From: an uncultured Gammaproteobacteria bacterium
GTDB lineage: Bacteria; Pseudomonadota; Gammaproteobacteria; Rariloculales; Rariloculaceae
Assembly: GCA_946887385.1 (NCBI GenBank)
Contig: CAMPKU010000019.1
Span: 1-27,718, forward strand
Reading direction: 5' to 3'
DNA: 27,718 nt
Position numbers and translations under genes: made by a program. This document shows positions 14,781-22,710 of this stretch, in pieces; the first letter of the stretch is position 1, and each line of letters opens with the position of its first letter. The notes beneath the pieces were generated by a model. It worked only from the letters and a program-made list of their open reading frames with translations, was not told the DNA's origin and searched no databases.

Positions 14781-16265
14781 CTAACCGCGGCGTCGAGCGT
14801 TCTCTGCCAAGAGTGCCTGGCTTTGCTCGTCGAGCGTCTGCGTCACGCCACGCGACATCGTCACCAAGCCGGCGTTGATGAACAGCAGCGGGATCGCAAT
14901 GCCGAGGCCGAGCACGGTGGCGATCATCGCTTGGCCGATACCTTGGGCCATGAGACGCGGATCGCTCGTGCCCGAGGCAACGATGGCGCGGAAGGTAATG
15001 ATCATGCCGATGACCGTGCCGATGAGGCCGAGCAGCGGGCCGGCCGCCACTGCGAGCCGCAGGAACGACTGGAAGCGCTCGAGGCGCGGCACCTCGCGAA
15101 GCACGGCTTCCGAAATTCGAAGCTCGGCGAGATCGGCATTCTCGATGCGGTCGCCCTCGCCGCGGAACGCGAGCAGCACGCGGCCGAGCGGATTGTTCGC
15201 GCTCGGCTGATCCAGTCGCTTGAGTTGCGCCGCGACGGCGAGCCGCGTGGTGACCAGGTAGACGGCTTGGCCGAGGGCCAGCAAAACGCCGAGCACGCCG
15301 ACGAAGATGATCACGTAACCGACCACTTCGCCTTCTTCGACGCGCTCCCAGACGCCTGGCCGCTCGACGTAAAGACCCAACAGGGCGCCGCTCGCGGGAT
15401 CGACTACCGCGCGCTGGTACCCGGCGTTCGGCGGAGCGGCTTGAAGCGCGCTACCGATAACGCGGTATTGGCTTTCGAGCTCGCCGTTCAGGAACGTGAG
15501 AGCTCTTTCGCTGGCCAAGTACCCGAGATACCGCCCCTCGCTGCTCGCATTGAACGAACCGACGCGCACGACTTCCATGTCGACGCGGGTCGCGCTCTCA
15601 TCCTCGGGCGTGGTGGGGTCATCGTTCGGCATCACCCCGGCGCGAAACTTGACGACTTTGCCGCTCTCGGTCATCTCGCGCAGAATTTCGTACCAGAGGC
15701 GCTCGAGCTCGACGATCGACGGCAGCGCCGTGGCGCCCGCCAGCCGCCGCAAAAACTCCGCGCGCTCCTCGCCATCATCGGCAACGCCGTACTGAGCGCT
15801 TACGAGCGACGACTGCAGCACCGTAGCGGCATCGCCGGCCACTTGCCGCGTAACGCCGAAGAGCTCGCCCAAGTTGCCTTGCCGCTCGGTGAGCAACGTA
15901 TTGGTTTCGGCGATGGTTTGCTCATTCTCCGTCCACTGCCGATCGAGCGCGTTGCTGCGCGCCTCGGCGGCGTTACGCCGCTGCGTGGCCTCCTGCGCTT
16001 GCCGCTCGACGCGCTGGAGCTCCGCGCGGAATCGCTGCTCGCGTTCCTGTGCGAGCTGCCGCTCTTGATCACGCAGCCGCTGCACGGCCTGACGAAGCGA
16101 GCTGAGCTCGACCTGCGGCTGTGACTGAGCTTGGGGCTGCTCTTGCGCCGCCTCCGCCTGTGCCGGCGGTTGCGATTGCTGCTGCGCTACGGCGGCAGTT
16201 CCCGCGAACAACGATACGACGGCCACGGCGCCGACAAACGGCCGGCCAATACGGAAAGCACTCAC
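14781..16265 (-). CDS. TtpC-like long ExbB/TolQ-family protein, second copy
   Basis: A 494-residue protein: signal peptide (AVAVVSLFAGTAAVA), a Gln/Pro/Ala-rich stretch (about 28-55), a long periplasmic coiled coil (about 55-150), a folded periplasmic region, then a C-terminal MotA/TolQ/ExbB proton-channel domain. That domain contains PRLERFQSFLRLAVAAGPLL, GLIGTVIGMIITF and MIATVLGLGIAIPLLFINAG. In Vibrio and Shewanella TtpC proteins of this type are a fourth, required part of a TonB complex. The start is GTG 16265, sharing GTGA with the preceding DUF3450 gene; the upstream open frame to 16382 is inside that gene. It parallels the gene at 20267-21661 but is clearly diverged. Confidence 0.86.
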   Translation of the reverse strand: MSAFRIGRPFVGAVAVVSLFAGTAAVAQQQSQPPAQAEAAQEQPQAQSQPQVELSSLRQAVQRLRDQERQLAQEREQRFRAELQRVERQAQEATQRRNAAEARSNALDRQWTENEQTIAETNTLLTERQGNLGELFGVTRQVAGDAATVLQSSLVSAQYGVADDGEERAEFLRRLAGATALPSIVELERLWYEILREMTESGKVVKFRAGVMPNDDPTTPEDESATRVDMEVVRVGSFNASSEGRYLGYLASERALTFLNGELESQYRVIGSALQAAPPNAGYQRAVVDPASGALLGLYVERPGVWERVEEGEVVGYVIIFVGVLGVLLALGQAVYLVTTRLAVAAQLKRLDQPSANNPLGRVLLAFRGEGDRIENADLAELRISEAVLREVPRLERFQSFLRLAVAAGPLLGLIGTVIGMIITFRAIVASGTSDPRLMAQGIGQAMIATVLGLGIAIPLLFINAGLVTMSRGVTQTLDEQSQALLAENARRRG

Positions 16266-16942
16266 GAACGGCCTCCTTGGGGCGCCGGAACCGGCACGAC
16301 AATGAGGTCGGGTGCGCGTTCTTCCGTCGCAATCGCCAATGCGTCCTCGATATCGCGCGCGGATCTGGGATCGGGCACCCACTCCTTGCGCTCGTTGTCC
16401 CAGTAACCGGTCTCGCCGCCCTCGACGGTGCGATACAGCAGCGTCACGCGGCCCAGGCGAACCATGTCGGCCTCGCGGCCGTCGGCTAGCGTCTGGCGAT
16501 AGGCGCTCATCGTTCGGCCGTACTCCATCTCGATTTGGTACGCCTCCAAGAGCCGCCGGAACTTCTCCGAGGGGGTGGCATCGACGCGCGACACCAGCTC
16601 GCGGAGGCGCTCGATGCGCTGATCGCGCTCTTCCTTGAAGAACGGCACGTCGTTCGCCACGAACTGCACGAGCTCATCGAACATCTGCTGAAGCAACGGC
16701 TGCACGTCGACCGCCGTGGCGTCGAGCCCCGCGATCTGCATCTCGAGCGAGGCAATCTCTTCCGCTTGGGATTGAAGCTGCTGCTCGAGTTGCACGTTGT
16801 AACGCGCCGTGATGTCGGCTTCCGCCAAGGTCCTCGCATAGCGCTCGGCCGCCGTTTCCTGGGCCACACCGGCGGTCGTGAATGCGATCGCTAGCAGCCC
16901 ACTCGCCGCGGCGGAGAACCTCTGTTTCGAAATGCGCGTCAT
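16262..16942 (-). CDS. DUF3450 periplasmic coiled-coil protein, second copy
   Basis: A 226-residue secreted protein with a signal peptide ending near TTAGVAQ, a predicted coiled coil (about 35-75, LEQQLQSQAEEIASLEMQIA) and a conserved C-terminal part. That part contains SEKFRRLLEAYQIEMEYGR, VRLGRVTLLYRT, GETGYWDNE and the ending PVPAPQGGRS. DUF3450 genes regularly precede ttpC in TonB operons; the role is thought to be periplasmic but is not defined. AGGAA precedes the ATG. It lies 22 bases after the TPR gene and overlaps the next gene by 4 bases. The copy at 21658-22455 shares the same motifs and ending. Confidence 0.88.
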   Translation of the reverse strand: MTRISKQRFSAAASGLLAIAFTTAGVAQETAAERYARTLAEADITARYNVQLEQQLQSQAEEIASLEMQIAGLDATAVDVQPLLQQMFDELVQFVANDVPFFKEERDQRIERLRELVSRVDATPSEKFRRLLEAYQIEMEYGRTMSAYRQTLADGREADMVRLGRVTLLYRTVEGGETGYWDNERKEWVPDPRSARDIEDALAIATEERAPDLIVVPVPAPQGGRS

Positions 16943-16964
16943 GCAAAGTTCCTAGAAAAAACGA

Positions 16965-18230
16965 TCACTCTTGTTCTTGGGCCGCCCGGATGGCGCCTAA
17001 ATACTGGTCTGCCATGTTCCGGTACCGGTCCGTTTGGCGCGCGCGCTGAAAGTACGGCACGGCTGCCGCGAAATCCTTCTCGGTGTAGTGCGCGATGCCG
17101 AGCCAGAGCTGAGCGTTGCCCGGGTCCCTGAGATCGCCCTTCTCGACGCCGCGCTCGATGGCCGTGATGGCGGCCTGCCAGTCTTCGCGTTGCGCCTGCA
17201 CTTCACCCAAACGCACGAACATGTCGCCGTTCGGCGCAAGCTCCGCCGCACGTTGCAACGGCGCGATCGCCTTATCGTATTCCCCGGCGGCGATCCAGCA
17301 ATTCGCAAGCTTCTCGTACAGATTTTCGTCGAGATTCACGTGCTTCTTCTCGATCGCCGCTTCGAGCACCTGAGCGCCGCGATACGGCACTTCGTTGAAC
17401 AGCAGCAAATCGGCAAGCCGGCGAATCTCGGAATCCTCGGTGACCAGACCGGCCGAGTGCGCGAGCTGCATCACAGCGAGCGCATTGCCGTAGTCCTCCA
17501 ACTGACCGTGCACCGACGAGAGCTGCATCCAGTACGTCTTCTTGCCTGGAGCCGCAGACACGAGCTGCTCGAGAACGGGAATGGCCTCCCGATACTCCTC
17601 GCGCTGCAGATAGAGCGCCGACAGCATGCTGAGCCAGCTTTCGTTCGGCTTCGCCGGGTCCATGAGCTCCACGGCTTTCTGTGCCGGCGGCAGCGCTCGC
17701 TCCATATCCTCCATCTGGTAGTAGGCGATGGAGAGCATGTAGTAGGCCGCCGAGTTCGGATTCGCGGCTGTCTTGAACCACTCCTCGAGTGCCGCCGCGC
17801 CTTCGCGCCAGTTCTCCTCCTGCATGTACATCTGCGCGATCTGGTAACGCGCTTCGTCGATCTGCTGGGCATTCAAGCCGCCGGAGTTGATGGCGTTTTG
17901 AAGGTGCCCGCGCGCCGCGTCATAGCGCTCCTGGTTGTAGGCGATGCTGAAGAGAATTCGCTCTACCGTCCCGCGCTCGTAAGGGGCCAGCCGATCGAGC
18001 CGCAGCGAGTTGAGCTTCTCGCCGGCGCCGGCATAGTTCTCCATGTTCAGAAGCTCGATGGCCTCCTGGAGAATACGGGCCGTGACGACGCCGATGTCCG
18101 TGGACGGGGCGCCGCCCTCTTCTTCTTCCGCGGCGCGCTGCCCGAGCGCGGTTCCGCCTACCAATAGGCTAACCGCGACCGCAAGGGCGCCCAACCGTAA
18201 CCGCACAGATCCGTTGGCTTGCTGTTCCAT
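16965..18230 (-). CDS. TPR protein of the TonB operon
   Basis: A 421-residue protein with an N-terminal signal (LGALAVAVSLLVGGTALGQ) followed by an acidic linker and at least seven TPR-like helical repeats. Examples are AYYMLSIAYYQMEDMERALP, WLSMLSALYLQREEYREAIP and MFVRLGEVQAQREDWQAAIT. TPR proteins of this kind close many TtpC-type TonB operons and in Vibrio (TtpB-like) are reported to aid transport. It is probably periplasmic, perhaps outer-membrane-associated, but there is no lipobox. GGAG lies 8 bases before the ATG. It sits 36 bases after tonB and 22 before the second DUF3450 gene. Confidence 0.85.
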   Translation of the reverse strand: MEQQANGSVRLRLGALAVAVSLLVGGTALGQRAAEEEEGGAPSTDIGVVTARILQEAIELLNMENYAGAGEKLNSLRLDRLAPYERGTVERILFSIAYNQERYDAARGHLQNAINSGGLNAQQIDEARYQIAQMYMQEENWREGAAALEEWFKTAANPNSAAYYMLSIAYYQMEDMERALPPAQKAVELMDPAKPNESWLSMLSALYLQREEYREAIPVLEQLVSAAPGKKTYWMQLSSVHGQLEDYGNALAVMQLAHSAGLVTEDSEIRRLADLLLFNEVPYRGAQVLEAAIEKKHVNLDENLYEKLANCWIAAGEYDKAIAPLQRAAELAPNGDMFVRLGEVQAQREDWQAAITAIERGVEKGDLRDPGNAQLWLGIAHYTEKDFAAAVPYFQRARQTDRYRNMADQYLGAIRAAQEQE

Positions 18231-18266
18231 GGCTACTTCTCCAGCTCCTATCGGAGGTCCCGCGAG

Positions 18267-18872
18267 CTACTGCTGCTCGAGTTGGAAACGGATGATCGTC
18301 TGCATGCCGACGCGCTCCTGGGCTACGCCGCCTTCGACCTTCGGGTTGTAGCGCCAACGCGCGATCGCTTTCAGCGCCGCGTCGTCGAAGATGTTCTTCG
18401 GCATGGCATCCACCACGATGGCGTCCTTCACGGTGCCCGTGGCCGTGATCGTGAACTGAACTTGCACCCAACCTTCGAGGCCGCGCTGCAGCGCGCGCGG
18501 CGGATAGTCGGGATTGATGCGCACGAGCGGGATGACGTCGCGGTCGGAGCCCGCCGACAGTGACATGCGCGACATGGCGCCGCTGGCGTCGACGATCGGC
18601 GCGAGCTGCGCGACGTTGTTCTCGATGCCGCCGGCCGAAAACGCTACGCGCGGCGTTTCCGGAGTCGGGGGCGGGCGCTCGCGCTCGACTTTCTCGTCGC
18701 GTTTCGTGGCGACCTCGGTGTCGCGGCGCATCCGTGAAAACTCGATTTGCGTGGCTTGCGCACGGTCACCGACGTCGAACGAGGTATTGACCAGGCTCCA
18801 CAACAGCCAAAACACGCTCGTCGTGAAAAAGCCGCCAACGAGCACTGCGATGGGAATTCTTAGCGCATGCAT
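18267..18872 (-). CDS. tonB: TonB, energy transducer
   Basis: TonB spans the periplasm and passes ExbB/ExbD energy to outer-membrane receptors. The 201-residue protein has one N-terminal helix (IPIAVLVGGFFTTSVFWLLW), a short linker with the Pro-rich RPPPTPETPR, and a TonB C-terminal domain. That domain reads INPDYPPRALQRGLEGWV, FTITATGTVKDAIVVD and AALKAIARWRYNPK. The linker is short, as in TonB2-type proteins, rather than the long Pro/Lys region of E. coli TonB. GGAGGA lies well placed before the ATG at 18872. The gaps to the neighbours are 22 and 36 bases. Confidence 0.93.
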   Translation of the reverse strand: MHALRIPIAVLVGGFFTTSVFWLLWSLVNTSFDVGDRAQATQIEFSRMRRDTEVATKRDEKVERERPPPTPETPRVAFSAGGIENNVAQLAPIVDASGAMSRMSLSAGSDRDVIPLVRINPDYPPRALQRGLEGWVQVQFTITATGTVKDAIVVDAMPKNIFDDAALKAIARWRYNPKVEGGVAQERVGMQTIIRFQLEQQ

Positions 18873-18894
18873 GGGTTGGGTCCTCCGTTACTGC

Positions 18895-19311
18895 CTAACC
18901 GCCGCCGCCCGGCTCGTCCGCGGCGATCGAGATCGTAGTGATGCCCGCAAGGCGCACTTCGTCCATCACCTCGGCCACGATCCCGGCTTGCGATTCCCGG
19001 TCGGCGATGATGACGACGGTGTCATCCGGCCGCTCGATGTGCAGCCGCTCCATGTTCGTGCGCACGTCCCGCAGATCGATTCGCCGGCGGTCCATCCAGA
19101 TATCGCCGTTGGCGCGAATCGCGATCAGCAGATTGCCCGACTCGCGATTGAAAGCGGTGACGGCTTCCGGCTTGAACACCGTGATGCCGGCTTCCTTGAT
19201 GAACGACGTCGTGATGATGAAAAAAATCAGCAAATTGATCGTGAAGTCGAGCATCGGGGCCAAGTCGATGCCGTGGTCTTCTGACTCTGGTGCATGGCGA
19301 CGTGCGTGCAT
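18895..19311 (-). CDS. exbD: ExbD-family protein, second of two
   Basis: A 138-residue protein with a short basic N-terminus and one helix containing LAPMLDFTINLLIFFIITTS. The membrane Asp expected to take part in proton flow is present. The periplasmic domain reads GNLLIAIRANGDIWMDRRRI and ends Gly-rich (ADEPGGGG). ATG 19311 is preceded by AGGAAGGA; the open frame further upstream overlaps the preceding exbD. It is similar in length and layout to the copy before it but differs widely after the helix, so it is not a recent duplication. Confidence 0.9.
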   Translation of the reverse strand: MHARRHAPESEDHGIDLAPMLDFTINLLIFFIITTSFIKEAGITVFKPEAVTAFNRESGNLLIAIRANGDIWMDRRRIDLRDVRTNMERLHIERPDDTVVIIADRESQAGIVAEVMDEVRLAGITTISIAADEPGGGG

Positions 19312-19333
19312 GGATCGTATCCTTCCTATCCGC

Positions 19334-19750
19334 TTACTGCGTCGTGCTGAACGTGATGTTCTGGATGCCGCCGAGATGCACTTGGTCCACCACCTCGACG
19401 AGCACGCCGGTCGGCGCCTGCGTCTGAGCAATGATCAGCACGCCGGTATCGGGGTTGATGGCGCTCATGCGCTCGACGTTGGCGCGCACCGCGCGCACGT
19501 CCACGGCGCGGTTGTCGACCCAGATCTCGCCGTTGTCGAGAATCTGGATCTGAATGCTCTCCGCGTCGTTTTCCTGCGGCTGCTCGAATGCCGTGGGCCG
19601 GTTCACCTCGAGCCCGGCCTCTTTGACGAACACGGCCGTGATGATGAAGAAGATGAGCAGATTGATCACGAAGTCCAGCATCGGCGCAAGGTCGATGCCG
19701 TGAGAGCCTCCGTGTCCCGCGTCAGATGCACGTCGTGTTCGTAATGCCAT
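19334..19750 (-). CDS. exbD: ExbD-family protein, first of two
   Basis: A 138-residue ExbD with basic start, helix LAPMLDFVINLLIFFIITAV including the conserved Asp, and a periplasmic domain reading IQIQILDNGEIWVDNRAVDV and LIIAQTQAPTGVLVEVVDQV. It starts 2 bases after the exbB stop with little ribosome binding site, so translation is probably coupled to exbB. It precedes the second exbD by 22 bases. Pairing of two ExbD proteins could give a mixed dimer in the complex. Confidence 0.9.
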   Translation of the reverse strand: MALRTRRASDAGHGGSHGIDLAPMLDFVINLLIFFIITAVFVKEAGLEVNRPTAFEQPQENDAESIQIQILDNGEIWVDNRAVDVRAVRANVERMSAINPDTGVLIIAQTQAPTGVLVEVVDQVHLGGIQNITFSTTQ

Positions 19751-19752
19751 GG

Positions 19753-20274
19753 CTAGAAACTCAATTTATCCGCCATGAGCTCCGTTTCGCGCGAGGCTCG
19801 AGTGCGGAAGTAGTGGACCGGATACAGCCCGGTAATGCTCACGGCGAGACCCGTCATCGTGCAGATCATGGCCGCGGATACGCCGCTCGCCATGCTGCGC
19901 GCGTCGGCGTTGCCGCGCAGCGCCATCGAGTCGAAGACCTCCAGCATGCCCCAGACCGTGCCGATGAGGCCGAGCAGCGGCGCCATCGGCACGAGTACCT
20001 GCATCACGGGGAATCCCGTGGTCATCGATTGGTTCAGCCGCGAGATCAGTGCGCTCCTGATCTGACGCGCACACCACGAGGTGCGGTCCTTGCGGGCAAA
20101 CCACTCGGCCTGGAGAGCCTCGGCCTTTTTCGGCAAAACCATCGTGAAGTACCAGTACCTCTCGATGATCAGCGCCCACATCAGCACGCCCGAGGCGAAG
20201 ATCCAGGCGACGAACGGCCCGCCGTCATTCGACAGCGAAACGATCCCTCGAACTAGCGGCAACTCCTCAAGCAC
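19753..20274 (-). CDS. exbB: ExbB, proton-channel subunit
   Basis: A 173-residue MotA/TolQ/ExbB protein with three helices: GGPFVAWIFASGVLMWALII followed by ERYWYF, then VLVPMAPLLGLIGTVWGMLE, then GVSAAMICTMTGLAVSITG. The start is probably GTG 20274 (VLEELPLVRG), overlapping the preceding ttpC-like gene by 8 bases; an open frame back to 20340 lies inside that gene. The short size, with little cytoplasmic tail, matches ExbB2-type proteins of TtpC systems. A GTG start inside the upstream gene suggests translational coupling. Confidence 0.9.
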   Translation of the reverse strand: MLEELPLVRGIVSLSNDGGPFVAWIFASGVLMWALIIERYWYFTMVLPKKAEALQAEWFARKDRTSWCARQIRSALISRLNQSMTTGFPVMQVLVPMAPLLGLIGTVWGMLEVFDSMALRGNADARSMASGVSAAMICTMTGLAVSITGLYPVHYFRTRASRETELMADKLSF

Positions 20275-21661
20275 GGCGTTGTTTCTCGATGCTTTCCGCC
20301 AACATACCGGCGCTCTGCTCGTCGAGGATTTGGACGACACCTCGCGACAAGGAGTTCAACAGCGCATTGGCGAACAGGAGCGGGATTGCGATGCCGAGGC
20401 CCAGCACCGTGGCGATCATGGCTTGGCCGATACCGGTTGCCATGAGCTTCGGATCGCTCGATCCCGACTCCGTGATGCTCTGGAAGGTGATGATCATGCC
20501 CACCACCGTACCGATCAGGCCGAGCAGCGGACCGGCCGCGACGCACAGGCGTAAGAACGCCTGAAAGCGCTCGAGCCTCGGCACCTCGCGCAGGACGGCC
20601 TCCGTGATCCTGAGCTCGGCGATGTCGGCATCCTCCTCGATGCGAGCCTTGTCGCCCTTGAAGGCGAGCAGCACGCGGCCGAGCGGATTGTCGGGCGTGG
20701 GCCGATCGAGATTCTTGAGCTGCTTACTGACGGCGAGCCGCACGATCGTGAGGCTGATCAGTTGATAGAGGAACGCGAGGATGCCCAACGCGCCGACGAC
20801 AATGATCACGTAACCGACCTCTTCGCCGAGCTCGACGCGTTCCATGGTCGTGGGACGCTCGACGTAAAGGTTGAGCAGCACCCCGCGATTGGAATCGACG
20901 ACCGCCTGTACATAGCCGGACGTGGCGCGCGAGAACGCTTCCGCAACCTCCATGAACTCCGGCGGCAGCTGCCGAGGCAGCACGTTCAAGGTGCGCAGAT
21001 TCGGCAAGTACGACAGGAACTGCCCGTCGGACGTGGCCGTGAACGGCCCAATGCGGATGACTTCGGACTCAACGGCCTCGCCGCCCGGCTGCACGATGCG
21101 CGTGCGGTACTTCGCGACTTGGCCGCTGGCCGTCATCTCGCGTTGAATCTCGAACCACAACCGCTCGAGCTCGGCTCGGGTCGGCGTGGTGCGTGAGGCC
21201 GCGAACTGGCGCATCCACTCGTCGCGAGAAATCTCGCCGGCCGGTGTGGGGAACTGCGTCGTGATCAGCGACTGCTGAAGGATCGACGCGTTGTCGTTGG
21301 CCGACTGACGCGCCAAGCCGAACAGCTCCGAGACTCCCAGAGCCGAGGCCTTGTCACGCAGCTCCGTGTTCAAGCTGCTGATGCGCAGCTCGTTCTCGGA
21401 TTGCGTATTCGAAAGAGCCTCCGAGGCGGTATCGAGCTGCATTCGCCGCTGCTCGGCGCGCTGCAGCAACGCCGCTCTTTGCGCTTCGGGCGTGCCCTCG
21501 TATTCGGCGCGGCGCTGCTCGAAGAGCCGATTTTCCTCGGCGCGAACTTCTTCGACCCGCTTCAGCAAATCCTCATGCGATGCGGCCGGATTGTCTTGCG
21601 CCAAAGCCGGAACGGCTAAAGCGGCGGCCGCGAGCGCCAATAGGGATCTAATTCTTATCAC
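20267..21661 (-). CDS. TtpC-like long ExbB/TolQ-family protein, first copy
   Basis: A 464-residue protein: signal peptide (LLALAAAALAVPALAQ), a coiled coil rich in Glu, Arg and Gln (about 28-115), and a periplasmic region with AELERLWFEIQREMTASGQV. A helix near 280-305 follows, then the C-terminal channel domain with PRLERFQAFLRLCVAAGPLL, GLIGTVVGMIITF and VLGLGIAIPLLFANALL. The start is GTG 21661 within a GTGA overlap with the DUF3450 gene, the same junction as in the second copy at 16262-16265. As the gene directly before exbB it is the conventional TtpC of the operon. Confidence 0.88.
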   Translation of the reverse strand: MIRIRSLLALAAAALAVPALAQDNPAASHEDLLKRVEEVRAEENRLFEQRRAEYEGTPEAQRAALLQRAEQRRMQLDTASEALSNTQSENELRISSLNTELRDKASALGVSELFGLARQSANDNASILQQSLITTQFPTPAGEISRDEWMRQFAASRTTPTRAELERLWFEIQREMTASGQVAKYRTRIVQPGGEAVESEVIRIGPFTATSDGQFLSYLPNLRTLNVLPRQLPPEFMEVAEAFSRATSGYVQAVVDSNRGVLLNLYVERPTTMERVELGEEVGYVIIVVGALGILAFLYQLISLTIVRLAVSKQLKNLDRPTPDNPLGRVLLAFKGDKARIEEDADIAELRITEAVLREVPRLERFQAFLRLCVAAGPLLGLIGTVVGMIITFQSITESGSSDPKLMATGIGQAMIATVLGLGIAIPLLFANALLNSLSRGVVQILDEQSAGMLAESIEKQRRA

Positions 21662-22455
21662 GACCGCACCTCCTGCGGCGCTGGAACCGGTACGGTCAAC
21701 AACTCCGGCGCGCCGTCACCGCGCGCCACGCGAATCGCTTCCTCGACGTCGTCGGCATAGCTCGGATCGACGACCCAAGTGTCTTGGTTCGCGTCCCAAT
21801 AACCGGTTTCCGTGCCATCGAGCGTGCGGTACATCAGCGACACGCGGCCGAGTCGCGCAAACTCGACGGTGCGCGCGTCGGCGCCCGTGCCGAGCCGGCC
21901 CTCGTACGCCTCGAGCGTATTGCCGTAATCGAGCTCGATCTGGTAGGCCTCGAGAATGAGGCGGTACTTTTCGGAGATCGAGACGTCGGCACGCGGCATG
22001 AGGTTGCGCAGGTTCTCCACGCGAGTGGTACGGATGTCGATCAGGAACGGCACGTCGAGCTCGATGAAGCGAGCCAGCGAGTCGACCATCTGCTGCATCA
22101 GAGGTTGAACCTCGCGAGTGGTCGTCTCGATGTCGACGAGCTGCTGCTCGATCGACGCGATCTCTTCCTCCTGCGAGCGCACTTGCTCTTCGAGCAGCCG
22201 GTTGAACCGCTCGAGGCTTTCCGCATCGGCAACGGCTTGCGCGTATTGGCCGGCTGCGTCTGTCGTTCGTTCGCGAATACCGTCGAGCTCGTCTTGAGCC
22301 GCAGCGGCTTCGCGATCGACTTGGGCTTGCGCCGTGAGCGCTTCCTGAAGCTGAGCGCCGGCAGGTGCGGCGAAGGCCGCGGGAATGAGCGCCACCATGA
22401 GGTGGAGCCACCCTCGGCCAGTAGCTTCAGCTACTTTGGTTTTTGACGAGATCAT
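21658..22455 (-). CDS. DUF3450 periplasmic coiled-coil protein, first copy; first gene of the TonB operon
   Basis: A 265-residue protein with a signal segment (WLHLMVALIPAAFAAPAGAQ), a coiled coil (about 40-115, with LLEEQVRSQEEEIASIEQQL) and the DUF3450 C-terminal part. That part contains ISEKYRLILEAYQIELDYGN, FARLGRVSLMYRT, GTETGYWDANQ and the ending PVPAPQEVRS. AGGAGG lies 11 bases before the ATG. It is about 40 residues longer than the second copy, mainly in the coiled coil. The GTGA overlap with the next gene is conserved in the second module. Confidence 0.88.
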   Translation of the reverse strand: MISSKTKVAEATGRGWLHLMVALIPAAFAAPAGAQLQEALTAQAQVDREAAAAQDELDGIRERTTDAAGQYAQAVADAESLERFNRLLEEQVRSQEEEIASIEQQLVDIETTTREVQPLMQQMVDSLARFIELDVPFLIDIRTTRVENLRNLMPRADVSISEKYRLILEAYQIELDYGNTLEAYEGRLGTGADARTVEFARLGRVSLMYRTLDGTETGYWDANQDTWVVDPSYADDVEEAIRVARGDGAPELLTVPVPAPQEVRS

Positions 22456-22527
22456 GACAACAAGCGCCTCCTGAAAATTACCTGCATGCGGCCCGCGCCA
22501 GCGATCTGGGGGCGAGCCATAACCGAC

Positions 22528-22665
22528 CTACCCGAAACGATTAGGCAGCCTCCGGTTCAACGAAGTGCCGCCCCGAACCCAATAATCCACCATGGAATAG
22601 ACGCCGACAACTAGGCCGGCGGCCAAAATCTGCTGCACACGCAATGTACCGATGAGCAAAATCAT
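22528..22665 (-). CDS. Possible 45-residue membrane peptide upstream of the TonB operon
   Basis: ATG at 22665 opens a 45-codon frame ending in TAG at 22528. The peptide has a hydrophobic segment (LRVQQILAAGLVVGVYSMV) then DYWVRGG and a basic, Arg-rich C-terminus, so a single-helix membrane peptide is plausible. GGGGGAG lies about 10 bases before the ATG. It is on the same strand as the TonB operon, 72 bases upstream of it. There is no recognised family and it may be spurious. Confidence 0.32.
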   Translation of the reverse strand: MILLIGTLRVQQILAAGLVVGVYSMVDYWVRGGTSLNRRLPNRFG

Positions 22666-22692
22666 CGTACACAAGCTCCCCCTGCCCAGCCG

Positions 22693-22710
22693 GAAGGAAT
22701 CGATTCCTTC
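22693..22710. promoter_or_regulatory. 18-bp perfect palindrome, candidate operator
   Basis: GAAGGAATCGATTCCTTC reads the same on both strands, 28 bases before the small frame at 22665 and about 240 bases before the TonB operon. A perfect, spacer-free 18-mer in non-coding DNA is the type of site bound by a dimeric repressor or activator. The regulator is unknown; it does not look like a Fur box. Confidence 0.42.

Noticed and set aside
13487..14878. A 463-codon plus-strand frame across the repeat and corA
   Set aside because: It crosses the REP-like palindromes and the antisense of corA, with no family motifs.
14823..16124. A 433-codon plus-strand frame opposite the second TtpC-like gene
   Set aside because: Antisense composition shadow; the minus strand has signal peptide, coiled coil and ExbB motifs.
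16265..16382. Upstream extension of the second TtpC-like gene
   Set aside because: It would add 39 Arg-rich residues overlapping DUF3450; the GTG at 16265 gives a normal signal peptide and the same junction as the first copy.
17034..18167. A 377-codon plus-strand frame opposite the TPR gene
   Set aside because: It is rich in Arg, His and Leu without recognisable motifs, while the minus-strand frame shows repeated TPR units.
22693..22710. The 18-bp palindrome read as a Fur box
   Set aside because: It lacks the GATAATGAT-type hexamer pattern; only its symmetry and position support a regulatory role.
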